Part shown: positions 8,901 through 17,334 of the stretch, in pieces
Position numbering within the stretch: position 1 is the stretch's first letter
Layout of the letters: every line of letters starts with the position of its first letter
From: DATKZH01 sp964475955
Lineage (GTDB): Bacteria > Planctomycetota > Planctomycetia > Pirellulales > Thermoguttaceae
Direction of reading: 5' to 3'
DNA length: 21,723 nucleotides
Assembly: GCA_964475955.1 (NCBI GenBank)
Contig: CAYYZY010000134.1
Coordinates: 1 to 21,723 of the forward strand
Position numbers and translations under genes: made by a program
Notes under the pieces: model-generated
What the model was told of the DNA's origin: nothing
What the model saw: only the letters and a program-made list of their open reading frames with translations
The model's database searches: none

Positions 8901-9477
8901 CCTCAACCTTTGGGGAACCGAACGCGTCGACCTCTCGGCGGGCATCTCCGACGTCTACGTCCGGGCGAGCAAGTCGGAGCTTGGCGGAGAGCTCAACCTG
9001 GCCAATACCAAGATGGGCAAGGTCACCGTCAACCAGGGACAGATCCCCGGCAGCCCGAAAGCCACCTTCAGCACCGAAGGCATCCCGCAGATCGAGCTGA
9101 CCCTCGGCGTGGCACCGGCCACCGAGGGCACGATCACGATGAAGGACGCCGACGTCGAGATCAAGGCCGGCCCCGAGGCCAAGGTCTCCGTCAACGCCGT
9201 GGCCGTCGAGGCCTCCTTCGCCGAAAGCAGCGTGAAGGTCGACGCCACGGGCGTCACCGCCCAGGCCGGCCCCGCCCAGGTGAAGGTCATGCCGGCCGAA
9301 ATCTCCCTCTCGCTCGGCCCGAACAGCATCTCGATCTCCCCGGAAGGCGTGACGATCACCGGGGCCGACGTCTCCATCGAGGGGGCCGAGCAGTCGATGA
9401 TGCAGGGCGGCACCGGGATGGTCGTCTGCACGCCGAGCGGGACCACCATCAACTCCCCCACCATCAACATGATGTGA
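5998..9477 (+). CDS. vgrG: VgrG-type spike protein of a type VI-like secretion system, with a large insertion
   Basis: This 1159-residue protein forms the trimeric spike below the tube tip that punctures the target envelope. The start is the ATG at 5998, preceded by an AAAGGA-type site; upstream in-frame codons do not look coding. Residues of about 8-400 are the gp27-like base, with the hallmark RNYCVQYRESDFDFACRLM (from 166) and EEGIYYYFEH. Residues 422-511 are the gp5 OB fold (VGPENESIFVDKYGRVKVQF, WLRVAQPWAG, PRIGHEVLVAFFEGDPDRPI). A Gly run (SGSGGGGGE) at about 582 opens an Arg/Pro/Gly-rich linker to about 658. Residues of about 660-960 are an insertion I do not recognise, with a hydrophobic helix at about 797-818 and a Lys/Glu-rich helix after it. 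From about 968 to the end comes a beta-helix needle of short Val/Ile/Ser repeats ending TTINSPTINMM. Ordinary VgrGs are roughly 600-750 residues. PAAR follows 27 bp later. Confidence 0.9.
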   Translation: MWSYTQAGRLLKVTTPLGPDAMLLVGLRGREALSEPFRFELDLVAWRHLPLDFHALLGKPVAVDLTLPNGTARSFHGIVTRLTQGRQDEEFAHYQAVLSPRFWLWKRRIQSRIFQQKSVPEILDRVLNHPPGAEEDGASASAEGDGATPSGGLNARFELQGHYEARNYCVQYRESDFDFACRLMEEEGIYYYFEHSAEGHQLVLADDSTQAADVPLPASVAYDDLDQGVRDTCRVRAWQKSQQVRSTKFTLWDRSFELPGQNLAAGQALPESVEVGQVEHQLACVDEPLEAYDYPGAYAKRFDGVGPGGNEQPEELTKVFDDAERTVALDAQRETAAAIDLAARSDCAHFVPGLLFELTRHGLAGGKYLLSVLEHEARQEASFRSDGDLSPLSYENRLACLPAKVHYRPPRRTPKPVIAGLQSATVVGPENESIFVDKYGRVKVQFPWDRQGEHNADSSCWLRVAQPWAGPRFGAFFWPRIGHEVLVAFFEGDPDRPIVVGSVYNAANMPPLELPEGKSSCGLKSCSIDGDPLQNANCVVLHDRQDDEHLQLHSETHECITAETSNFHHTPGPQVHVVGKFPFSSGSGGGGGEPAGPPVKGAGTFSGRSRSRASGGTGPTRHAPGAFRRPWRVDPAGPGALARPSLILPGRDSGQGGGMIEWVECLNTFTKGQNTGAAHGIEAAAKWLEGLLPGAASWVFGSNLKATFLGDKMAHVIGFGNIGITCDLEALTIGRILEKIPVLGSLLSGAGGKTDFIWAPEQKLSYDCDKLDVRRGTVVANKEANFWKDWSLWGVAVKAMILLVAGAATAGDLMAGINAQAKAKKEPEPYPEWTTQLATFFANRLLGLLAEFEKHLAEVKHAKAEADETEKYTAEAAKLTELAGMGLAGALGPTPNLVSVGTKKGTDAIKLITGVFDDGTVHTCADTTYALRAGKRISIVAKPTKLGVPPGGKPTVTLLAGDLWTKGHLNLWGTERVDLSAGISDVYVRASKSELGGELNLANTKMGKVTVNQGQIPGSPKATFSTEGIPQIELTLGVAPATEGTITMKDADVEIKAGPEAKVSVNAVAVEASFAESSVKVDATGVTAQAGPAQVKVMPAEISLSLGPNSISISPEGVTITGADVSIEGAEQSMMQGGTGMVVCTPSGTTINSPTINMM

Positions 9478-9504
9478 CCGCGACTTCACGAGGAAAGAAC
9501 TCCC

Positions 9505-9798
9505 ATGCCGTTTCCCATCAGCCGAATCCTCGAAGACCTGACGGCCACCGGCGACGCCATCCTCGGCCCCGGCGCGCCCACGATCATGGCCTGCGGCGCG
9601 CCGGTCTCCGTGATGGGCGACGAAGTGGTCGGCGCGGCCTGCGAGGGCGCGGTCCTCGAAGGAAGTCCCACGGTGATGGCCGATGGGCGCCCCGTCACGC
9701 GGACCACCAGCAGCGTCACCGGCGTCAATCCCGAAACCGGCGCCCCCGTGTCGACCACCGTCGCCGGGCCGGGCGCACCGACCATCCTCGTACCCTGA
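9505..9798 (+). CDS. PAAR-domain spike tip protein
   Basis: This small protein of 97 residues is rich in Gly, Pro, Thr and Val. Its stretches GPGAPTIMACGAPVSVMGD, GSPTVMADGRPVTRTTSSV and GPGAPTILVP are characteristic of PAAR proteins. These fold into a cone that caps the VgrG needle and sharpens the injection tip; some also carry effectors, but this one has no extension. An AGGAAAG ribosome site sits about 9 nt before the ATG. The position directly after vgrG is the usual arrangement and strongly supports the call. Confidence 0.88.
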   Translation: MPFPISRILEDLTATGDAILGPGAPTIMACGAPVSVMGDEVVGAACEGAVLEGSPTVMADGRPVTRTTSSVTGVNPETGAPVSTTVAGPGAPTILVP

Positions 9799-9822
9799 GC
9801 CGAATACCGAGAGGCACGCCGC

Positions 9823-10431
9823 ATGAGCCAGACCGCGACTCCGGAACCGGCCGCCGCGACCGAGGCGGCCCCGCCCACCGCCGCCGAGGTCTGCGCGCGC
9901 TACGACGCGTCTGAGGCCGTGCGCGACTTGCTCGACGACGACGCGCCGCCCGACGCCTTCCTGGAACGGCTCATCCAGCAGGGCCGCTACGCCGACGCCG
10001 TCGCCTTCCTCGCCCGGTGGCTTCCCACGGCCGAGGCCGTCTGGTGGGGCTGCCTCTGCGCGTGGGAGGCCTGCCGCCCGGATCCGTCGCCCGAGGAAGA
10101 CGCGGCCCTCAGCGTCGTGGTCGACTGGCTCGGCGAGCCCAGCGAAGCGAACCGGCGCCGGGCCGAAGCGATCGCGCGTCCGGCCAAGCCGGCGAAGCCG
10201 CCCAGCCCGGCACAAGCGCTGGCCATGGCCGTGTTCCTCAGCGGGGGGAGCATCTCGCTGGCCGATCTGCCGCACGTCGATCCGCCGCCCGACGGCGCGG
10301 CCGCCTCGGTGGCCGGCGCCGTCGAGCGCGCCGCCTTGCGGGCGCCGGTCGACTCGGCCGACGAGCGGCGGCGCCAGTTCCTGCTCATCGGGATGCAGAT
10401 CGCGCAGGGCGAGAACCACTGGGAGAAGTAA
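9823..10431 (+). CDS. DUF6931-like type VI accessory protein
   Basis: This is a soluble 202-residue protein with no signal or membrane segment. After an Ala/Pro/Thr-rich start come AAEVCARYDASEAVRDLL, then FLERLIQQGRYADAVAFLARWLPTAEAVWWGCLCAWEA, a helical region with a Trp-rich strip. A Lys/Pro hinge (RPAKPAKPPSP) separates this from a second helical part ending in QGENHWEK. I associate this pattern with a family (DUF6931) found next to VgrG/PAAR genes, but that is from memory. The family's biochemical role is not established. The gene lies 24 bp after PAAR and 2 bp before the next start, so it is in the same operon. An adaptor or chaperone role for loading the spike is inference. Confidence 0.65.
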   Translation: MSQTATPEPAAATEAAPPTAAEVCARYDASEAVRDLLDDDAPPDAFLERLIQQGRYADAVAFLARWLPTAEAVWWGCLCAWEACRPDPSPEEDAALSVVVDWLGEPSEANRRRAEAIARPAKPAKPPSPAQALAMAVFLSGGSISLADLPHVDPPPDGAAASVAGAVERAALRAPVDSADERRRQFLLIGMQIAQGENHWEK

Positions 10432-10433
10432 CC

Positions 10434-10934
10434 ATGCCGCCGACCCCACCCACCTTCGGCGAGATATGCAGCGAGTTCCAGCAGTTTCGGGCGATCGTCG
10501 GCCGGACCCTGCAACGGGCGCGGCCCAGCGAGGCCAAGCAGCAACTGGAGTTCGTCGCGCGGTCGCTCGACGAGAACTTCGCCGCGTTTACCGAGGCCTA
10601 TCCCAAGGCGGCCGCCCAGATCGAACAGGAGCGGGCCGCCGTAGAGGCGAAGGTCCGCGAGAACGAAGCCAAGCTCACCCGGGTGAAGGCCGAACACGAG
10701 CGGATCGCCCAGGCGCAGACGGCGGCCGCGGCCAAGGCCGCCCAAGAGGCCCCGGCCGCCAAGGCCCCGCCGGCCGTGCCGCCGGTCGATCCGACGTTCG
10801 GCCAAACGCTCCGCGAGGAATTGCTCGACCGCTACGTACCCGGCCGACGGAGCGAGTCGGGGCCGACGCCGAACGTTGGGCCCCGAATCCGCGAGGTGTG
10901 GGAAGATTGGCGGGAGGATGGAGACCCTTCGTGA
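10434..10934 (+). CDS. Ala-rich coiled-coil protein of the spike operon, function unknown
   Basis: This 166-residue protein starts 2 bp after the preceding stop, so translation is probably coupled. Residues of about 8-65 form a helical region (FGEICSEFQQFRAIVG to FAAFTEAYPKAA). Residues of about 60-105 are a strongly charged coiled coil (EQERAAVEAKVRENEAKLTRVKAEHERIAQAQ). An Ala/Pro linker (AAKAPPAVPP) follows, then a compact C-terminal motif with TFGQTLREELLDRYVPGR and IREVWEDWRED. No signal peptide or enzyme motif is visible. The C-terminal tail could bind a partner such as the VgrG insertion or the peptidase encoded next; that is inference from position only. I do not recognise a named family. 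Confidence 0.75.
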   Translation: MPPTPPTFGEICSEFQQFRAIVGRTLQRARPSEAKQQLEFVARSLDENFAAFTEAYPKAAAQIEQERAAVEAKVRENEAKLTRVKAEHERIAQAQTAAAAKAAQEAPAAKAPPAVPPVDPTFGQTLREELLDRYVPGRRSESGPTPNVGPRIREVWEDWREDGDPS

Positions 10935-11028
10935 CGTGACCGGGCGCGCGGTCCCGCGACCGCCGGCCGCGTCGCCGCTGGAGGGAAGGAAGCGCGAGGC
11001 CGTCTGGATAAGGAAGGAGCACGGCAGC

Positions 11029-11880
11029 ATGACGACGCACAATCCCGATACGGGCGCCATGACCCCGGTAGCGGCGGAGTTCGCCGTGGCGACCGGTCCG
11101 GCCGTCGAGCCGGGCGTTCGCGAACGGCAGCCGGCCCCGCCCGAGCGGAAGGCCGGCGGGCCGGCCGTCCCGTACCACAGCTCCCGCGACACGGCCAATT
11201 CCCGGCGCTGCGGCCTCGCCGCCCTGACCATGGTCCTCGAGTCGCTGGGGGCGAAGCCCTCGCGCCGCGCGCTGTGGCAGGCGATCGCCCGAAACGACCT
11301 CCGCGGCCGGCCCGCCGCCCGAACGTTCCTGCTGGCCCAAAGCGCGTTGCACCACGGCCTCGCGGCGGTCGTGGTCCGGGCGAGGGAGCCGTGGCGCACG
11401 TTGCGGCGATGTGCCGACGAAGCGGTCCGCGCGATCCTCAATCACCGCGTCGGCGGCCAATCGCCGTGGGGCCACTACTCGGTGCTGGTCGACGTCGACG
11501 GGCCGCACGCCGTGTTGCACGATCCCGAGGTCGCCCCGAATCGCCGTGTTGAGCGAAGCGAGTTGCTGGCACTCTGGGCGCCGGTCGGGCCGGTGTGCGA
11601 GATCGCCGGGCACACGTTGGTCGCGTTCGACCGGCGTCGCCGGGGGCCGGCGCCGGCGTGCGAGGCGTGCGGCACGCTGATCCCCGGCGCGATTCCCTGC
11701 CCGGCTTGCCGGCGCCCCGTGCCTTTGCGCCCGGCCGCCGCGCTGGGCTGCATCGAGGACGCCTGCACCGCGCGGCTTTGGGAGGCCGTGTATTGCCCCT
11801 ACTGCGACGCGCGGATCGAGCAGATCACCGGCGCGGCGTCCGCCGGTATCCTCGAGCACGTCGCCGGCCGGCAAGGTTAG
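11029..11880 (+). CDS. C39-like cysteine peptidase with C-terminal zinc ribbon
   Basis: This 283-residue protein starts at the ATG at 11029, where AAGGAG sits 9 nt upstream. An earlier ATG at 10918 would overlap the preceding gene and has poorer spacing. Residues of about 47-200 resemble a papain-fold C39-type peptidase: RRCGLAALTMVLESLG places the nucleophile at Cys61, and WGHYSVLVDVDGPHAVLHDP gives His149 and Asp165. C39 domains usually cut after Gly-Gly in leader peptides. This one has no ABC-transporter parts. The tail has paired Cys motifs (C211-x2-C214, C224-x2-C227, and C256-x2-C259 with C241 and C246 nearby), which suggests one or two zinc ribbons. There is no signal peptide, so it is cytoplasmic or delivered. 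It closes the VgrG/PAAR operon after a 94-bp gap. It could be an injected protease, a processing enzyme for the spike, or a peptidase-fold binding protein. Confidence 0.72.
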   Translation: MTTHNPDTGAMTPVAAEFAVATGPAVEPGVRERQPAPPERKAGGPAVPYHSSRDTANSRRCGLAALTMVLESLGAKPSRRALWQAIARNDLRGRPAARTFLLAQSALHHGLAAVVVRAREPWRTLRRCADEAVRAILNHRVGGQSPWGHYSVLVDVDGPHAVLHDPEVAPNRRVERSELLALWAPVGPVCEIAGHTLVAFDRRRRGPAPACEACGTLIPGAIPCPACRRPVPLRPAAALGCIEDACTARLWEAVYCPYCDARIEQITGAASAGILEHVAGRQG

Positions 11881-11903
11881 CCCGTATCCGGCCCCTATGG
11901 AGT

Positions 11904-11924
11904 GCGGGGACTCGTCCCCGCTTT
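11904..11924. terminator. Hairpin with short T run downstream of the C39-like gene
   Basis: A perfect 8-bp stem (GCGGGGAC / GTCCCCGC, 11904-11911 and 11914-11921) around two bases is followed by TTT. It lies 23 bp after the peptidase stop, between two convergent genes, so it probably ends the spike operon. The T run is short, and the sequence could instead be another dispersed intergenic palindrome. Confidence 0.5.
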
Positions 11925-12017
11925 CCGTAGCAGGCACACGCCGGGTGGGCTGCGAGAACTTGCACGCACGCGGGAAAACCGCGGTCTCCGCGTGGGTGCA
12001 AGCACCCACCCTACGGG
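11925..12017. repeat. Nested inverted repeats between convergent genes
   Basis: Inner arms at 11959-11973 and 11988-12002 are 15 bp (CTTGCACGCACGCGG and its complement) with one mismatch. Outer arms pair CCGTAG and GGGTGGGC on the left (from 11925 and 11944) with GCACCCACCCTACGG on the right, imperfectly. The left edge shares CGTAGCAGGCACAC with the repeat arms at 5640-5742. The structure lies just before the pruA stop and may serve both converging transcripts as a terminator, though no T tract is present. Confidence 0.65.
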
Positions 12018-12031
12018 TCTTCCGACAGAGC

Positions 12032-13663
<1,632 letters not shown>

Positions 13664-13937
13664 CGAATTCTCCTTGCCACACGTTGCCAGTCTTCCCGGG
13701 TAGCGAGGCCCCCATGGTGGCGTATGGGCTACGGGCCGTCAAGCGCGAAGCGGAGGCAAATTCCCCGTGGCGAGCGCCTGCGACGGGCGCGTGCCGGGGG
13801 AGTCGGGAGGCGAAGGGGGCGCGTCGCGCGGAAGAGGGAGCGAGGGCGGCCCGGAGGACGCGGTTTGTGGACCTTCTCCCACGTCCTTCGAGCCGCAAGG
13901 CGTGCCCCCCGACAGGCCCTGCGTTTTCGGCGATCCG

Positions 13938-16151
13938 CTACCGGCGGGGCTTGAACACGACGGTCGCCAGGGGCGGCAGGCAGACTTCGATCGAGGCGGG
14001 GTGGCCGTGGCGGGAGATCGGGTCGGCCATGACGCCCGGGCCGTTGCCCAGGTTGCTGCCGCCGTAGTAGGTCGAGTCGCTGTTGAAGACCTCTTCGTAC
14101 CAGCCCACCCGGGGTACGCCCAGGCGATACTTCCGGCGCGGAACGGGCGTGAAATTGGAGCAGACGACCAGGAAGTCGTCGGGCTCGGCGGCGAGGCGGA
14201 CATAGCTGAGCGTGCTGTTGTCGTGGTCGTGGCAATCGACCCACTGGAAGCCGCGCCCGTCGAAGTCCATCTCGTGCAGCGCCTTCTCGCGCCGGTAGAG
14301 GCGGTTCAGGTCGGCGACGCACTTCTGGACTCCCCGGTGAGAATCCCACTGGAGGAGCTCCCACTGGAGGCTCGTGTCGAAATTCCACTCGTTCCACTGG
14401 CCGAATTCGGAGCCCATGAACAGCAGCTTCTTGCCCGGGTGGGTCCACATGTAGCTGTACAGGAGGCGCAGGTTGGCGAATTTCTGCCACAGGTCGCCGG
14501 GCACCTGGTCGAGGAGGGAACCTTTGAGGTGGACGACTTCGTCGTGGGAGAGGGGGAGGACGAAGTTCTCGTGGAAGGCGTAGATCAGGCTGAAGGTGAG
14601 CTGATCGTGATGGTACTTGCGATGGATCGGTTCGTGCTTGATGTAGCTGAGCGTGTCGTTCATCCAGCCCATGTTCCACTTGAGGCTGAAGCCCAGCCCG
14701 CCGAGGTGGGTGGGCTTGGAGACCCCGGTCCACGCGGTCGACTCCTCGGCGATGGTCAGGGCGCCGGGGAACTGGAGGTGGACCTGCTCGTTGAACTGTT
14801 TGAGGAACCGGATGGCGGCGAGGTTTTCGCGGCCGCCGTATTCGTTGGGGATCCAGTCGTCGTCTTCTCGGCTGTAGTCGAGGTAGAGCATGGAGGCGAC
14901 GGCGTCGACGCGGACGCCGTCGATGTGGTACTTGTCGAACCAGAACAGGGCGTTGGAGATGAGGAAGTTGCGGACCTCGTGGCGTCCGTAGTTGAAGATC
15001 AGGGTGCCCCAGTCGCGGTGCTCCCCCTGGCGCGGATCGGCGTGCTCGTAGAGGGCGGTGCCGTCGAACTCCCGCAGGCCGTGGCCGTCGCGAGGGAAAT
15101 GGGCCGGGACCCAGTCGAGGACCACGCCGATGCCGTGCTGGTGGCAGAGGTCGACGAAGTACATGAAGTCCTGGGGGTTGCCGTATCGCGAGGTGGCCGC
15201 GAAGTAGCCGACCGTCTGGTACCCCCAACTGGCGGAAAAGGGGTGCTCGCTCACCGGGAGCAACTCGATATGCGTGTAGCCCAGCTCCTCGACGTACTCG
15301 ACCAATTGGTGGGCCAGGTCGCGATAGCTGAGCCAGCGGGTGGGGTCGTCGCCGGGGCGTCGCCAACTTCCGAGGTGGGCTTCGTAGAAGGAGAGGGGCT
15401 GCTGGAGCCAGTTGGTCTGGCGTCGTCGGGCGAGCCACTCGGCGTCGTGCCAATGGTAGCGGTCGAGGTCGACGACGCGCGAGGCGGTGCGAGGGGGAAC
15501 TTCGGCGCCGAAGCCGTAGGGATCGGCCTTCTCGAAGACGTGCTCCCCGCTACGGATCTGGTACTTGTAGCACGTCCCCTCGCCCAGGTTGGGGATGAAC
15601 AGCTCCCAGAACCCGCTGGGAATGTGCTTGCGCATCGGATGGCGGCGGCCGTCCCAATGGTTGAAATCGCCGATGACGCTCACGCTCGTAGCGTTGGGGG
15701 CCCACACGGCGAAGTTGACGCCCTCGACGTCGTCGATCTTGCGGATCTGGGCCCCCAGCCGGTTGTAGGCCTGCCAGTGGTTGCCCTCGTTCAGAAGGTG
15801 GAAGTCGTAGTCGGTCAGTAGGTGAGGAAACGCGTATGGGTCGTGCATGGTGGTCCTCTTTCCGCCCTCGTCGGCCACCCGAATCATGTATCGGGGTGGG
15901 CTGCCCTCGTCGATGGCGGGGCAGATCGCCTCGAACAGGCCTGCCGGGTGGATCCGCCGCATGGGCCGCTCGGCGCGCTGGTGAGCCGTATCGACCACCC
16001 AGGCTTGCCGCGAATGAGGCAGGAACGCCCGGACGGCCAACAGCCGGCGCCCCGAATCGCGGACTTCGTGCGGGCCAAGCAGTTCGAAGGGGTTTTCGTG
16101 TCTTCCCTCAAGGAGCCGGGCAATCTTATCCAACGCCGCCATCGTTCGCAC
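13938..16151 (-). CDS. glgB: 1,4-alpha-glucan branching enzyme
   Basis: A GH13 enzyme that makes alpha-1,6 branches in glycogen, in the cytosol. I place the start at GTG 16151 because AAGGAGG lies 5 nt upstream; the ATG three codons later (16142) would have 14-nt spacing. That gives 737 residues, normal for full-length GlgB. Residues of about 15-110 are the extra N-terminal carbohydrate-binding domain. Residues of about 140-225 are a CBM48 module (VNFAVWAPNATSVSVIGDFN). The catalytic barrel follows with YEAHLGSW, DWVPAHFP, DGVRVDAVAS (nucleophile Asp416), TIAEESTAW (acid/base Glu at 469) and LPLSHDEVVH. The C-terminal beta domain ends RRKYRLGVPRVGWYEEVFNSDS. It follows the RNase H-like gene by 117 bp. 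No other glycogen gene is present. Confidence 0.96.
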   Translation of the reverse strand: MRTMAALDKIARLLEGRHENPFELLGPHEVRDSGRRLLAVRAFLPHSRQAWVVDTAHQRAERPMRRIHPAGLFEAICPAIDEGSPPRYMIRVADEGGKRTTMHDPYAFPHLLTDYDFHLLNEGNHWQAYNRLGAQIRKIDDVEGVNFAVWAPNATSVSVIGDFNHWDGRRHPMRKHIPSGFWELFIPNLGEGTCYKYQIRSGEHVFEKADPYGFGAEVPPRTASRVVDLDRYHWHDAEWLARRRQTNWLQQPLSFYEAHLGSWRRPGDDPTRWLSYRDLAHQLVEYVEELGYTHIELLPVSEHPFSASWGYQTVGYFAATSRYGNPQDFMYFVDLCHQHGIGVVLDWVPAHFPRDGHGLREFDGTALYEHADPRQGEHRDWGTLIFNYGRHEVRNFLISNALFWFDKYHIDGVRVDAVASMLYLDYSREDDDWIPNEYGGRENLAAIRFLKQFNEQVHLQFPGALTIAEESTAWTGVSKPTHLGGLGFSLKWNMGWMNDTLSYIKHEPIHRKYHHDQLTFSLIYAFHENFVLPLSHDEVVHLKGSLLDQVPGDLWQKFANLRLLYSYMWTHPGKKLLFMGSEFGQWNEWNFDTSLQWELLQWDSHRGVQKCVADLNRLYRREKALHEMDFDGRGFQWVDCHDHDNSTLSYVRLAAEPDDFLVVCSNFTPVPRRKYRLGVPRVGWYEEVFNSDSTYYGGSNLGNGPGVMADPISRHGHPASIEVCLPPLATVVFKPRR

Positions 16152-16268
16152 TGACACCTCCTTGTGGCCAATCGCCGCTCGACCGGTCCGGGGCCGAGTT
16201 CTTCCGCAGAGTATCCGTCGGCTCAAATCTGCCCAGGTCCGAGATTTCCGCCAAAACAACCAAGTTAC

Positions 16269-16943
16269 CTAAACCGAGGCCGCCCTGCCAGGGCCGGAGC
16301 GACACATATCCAACCAACCTCGCCGGGCCAACGACCAGACGAGCCAGCGCTTACACCGGTTCGCCAGGAGCCTCAGGGCCCCCGACCTCGCCGATTTCCC
16401 ACGCTCTGGCTGCCCTACCGGCCGCGCCGAATCGAGGCTGGCGGGCGTGGGCCCATGCCAGGCGCGGGCTGCGGCCCGCGAGGCCCGCGTTGCGTCGGGC
16501 GCCTCCGTTGAGGGGGTCGATGCCACCGAGGGCGGACCCAGCCGATGGGGCCGGTCCACGCGCCAACGTCGACATTCCACCTGATGGAAGCGAAGCGCGT
16601 GATCCAATCGCTGCCAAAGGTCGCTGTTCTTAACCGGAATGAGTTGCCCGAACGCCTCCCATCGCCAACCGCTCCGGCGCCACTCGGTCAAGCCGTACCG
16701 GATCCCTTCGCGAACGTACGCGCTGGAGGTCATTAGGGTCACTCGGGAAGGCTGGTCGAGGGCCTCCAGTCCGCGGACCACCGTGAGCAACTCGAGCCGT
16801 TCGCCCTGCGTTCCCGGCTCGATGTCTTCGGCCACCAGATGCCTGGAGCCGTCGGACGAGCGGAGCACGAAGCGCCAACGGGAGGGCTCGGCCGCGTCGC
16901 GAGAGTCGGAGAACAGCAGGTAATGAGGCGCAGAAGCATTCAT
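16269..16943 (-). CDS. RNase H-like protein with a degenerate active site
   Basis: This is a 224-residue protein. Residues 8-130 follow RNase HI: LLFSDSRD (first Asp, Asp13), GERLELLTVVRGLEAL (Glu51), then LMTSSAYVREGIRYGLTEWRRSGW, and VKNSDLWQRLDHALRFHQVECRRW. In RNase HI the middle motif reads TDSxYV, and here the Asp is Ser73. The His-containing handle loop and last Asp (the GHxGxxxNExxD segment) are missing and replaced by a Pro/Ser/Arg-rich tail of about 90 residues. It therefore keeps the fold and the helix that grips nucleic acid but is probably not an active nuclease. A nucleic-acid-binding role is plausible. No Shine-Dalgarno is evident at the ATG. It lies 117 bp upstream of glgB. 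Confidence 0.72.
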   Translation of the reverse strand: MNASAPHYLLFSDSRDAAEPSRWRFVLRSSDGSRHLVAEDIEPGTQGERLELLTVVRGLEALDQPSRVTLMTSSAYVREGIRYGLTEWRRSGWRWEAFGQLIPVKNSDLWQRLDHALRFHQVECRRWRVDRPHRLGPPSVASTPSTEAPDATRASRAAARAWHGPTPASLDSARPVGQPERGKSARSGALRLLANRCKRWLVWSLARRGWLDMCRSGPGRAASV

Positions 16944-17334
16944 CGGCCAGTCGCGTGGGAAGTCTCGGGCGCACCATGCGCCCCAGGGGCGCGGTCCGTC
17001 TCGAAGGATTTGCTGCCAAACGTCCTTGTCTTATCGGCATCCGCGCCGCATAGTCCCTAGTTTATCGCGCGTGTCTGGCTTCAGAACCCAAAGGGAATCG
17101 GCCGCAAACCGTAATTGTCGGAACGACCCCTCAGCCACGACCCGTCTACCGGGTGGCCCGCCCTCGACCGGCCGAGATCGATCCCAGGAGATGGGACGAG
17201 CATGTCTGTAGGACGGAATGTCATTCCGTCTTACGAGCATGTGCGCACTGGGGGCTCGTCGCTCGTTCCTCGCGACTCGACCCCAGGCACCCGGCGTTCC
17301 CAACAGCTTGGGTAACCGAATCGCGCACGGTCAT
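16944..17334. other. Intergenic region between the anmK-like and RNase H-like genes
   Basis: This 391-bp gap has no convincing gene. It contains a perfect 7-bp palindrome arm pair at 16978-16992 (GCGCCCC-A-GGGGCGC) and the longer hairpin listed separately. The promoter of the RNase H-like gene should lie here, but no clear -35/-10 was found. Confidence 0.5.
17208..17234. repeat. 13-bp inverted repeat hairpin
   Basis: Arms GTAGGACGGAATG (17208-17220) and CATTCCGTCTTAC (17222-17234) pair with one mismatch around a single central base, so the real loop takes in a few arm bases. It sits about 100 bp past the anmK-like stop. It may act as a transcript end or be a member of a dispersed palindrome family. 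Confidence 0.7.

Noticed and set aside
7828..10449. Minus-strand open frame of 873 residues across the VgrG, PAAR and DUF6931-like genes
   Set aside because: It spans three recognisable plus-strand genes and their intergenic gaps. Its composition (Gly/Arg/His/Asp-rich) is that of an antisense shadow.
5998..11880. A complete type VI secretion locus
   Set aside because: Only spike and accessory genes are present. No sheath, tube, baseplate, ClpV or membrane-complex gene was found in the window.
13767..15821. Plus-strand open frame of 684 residues opposite glgB
   Set aside because: It is antisense to a full-length branching enzyme. The Val/Glu/Asp-rich translation is typical of the reverse of high-GC genes.
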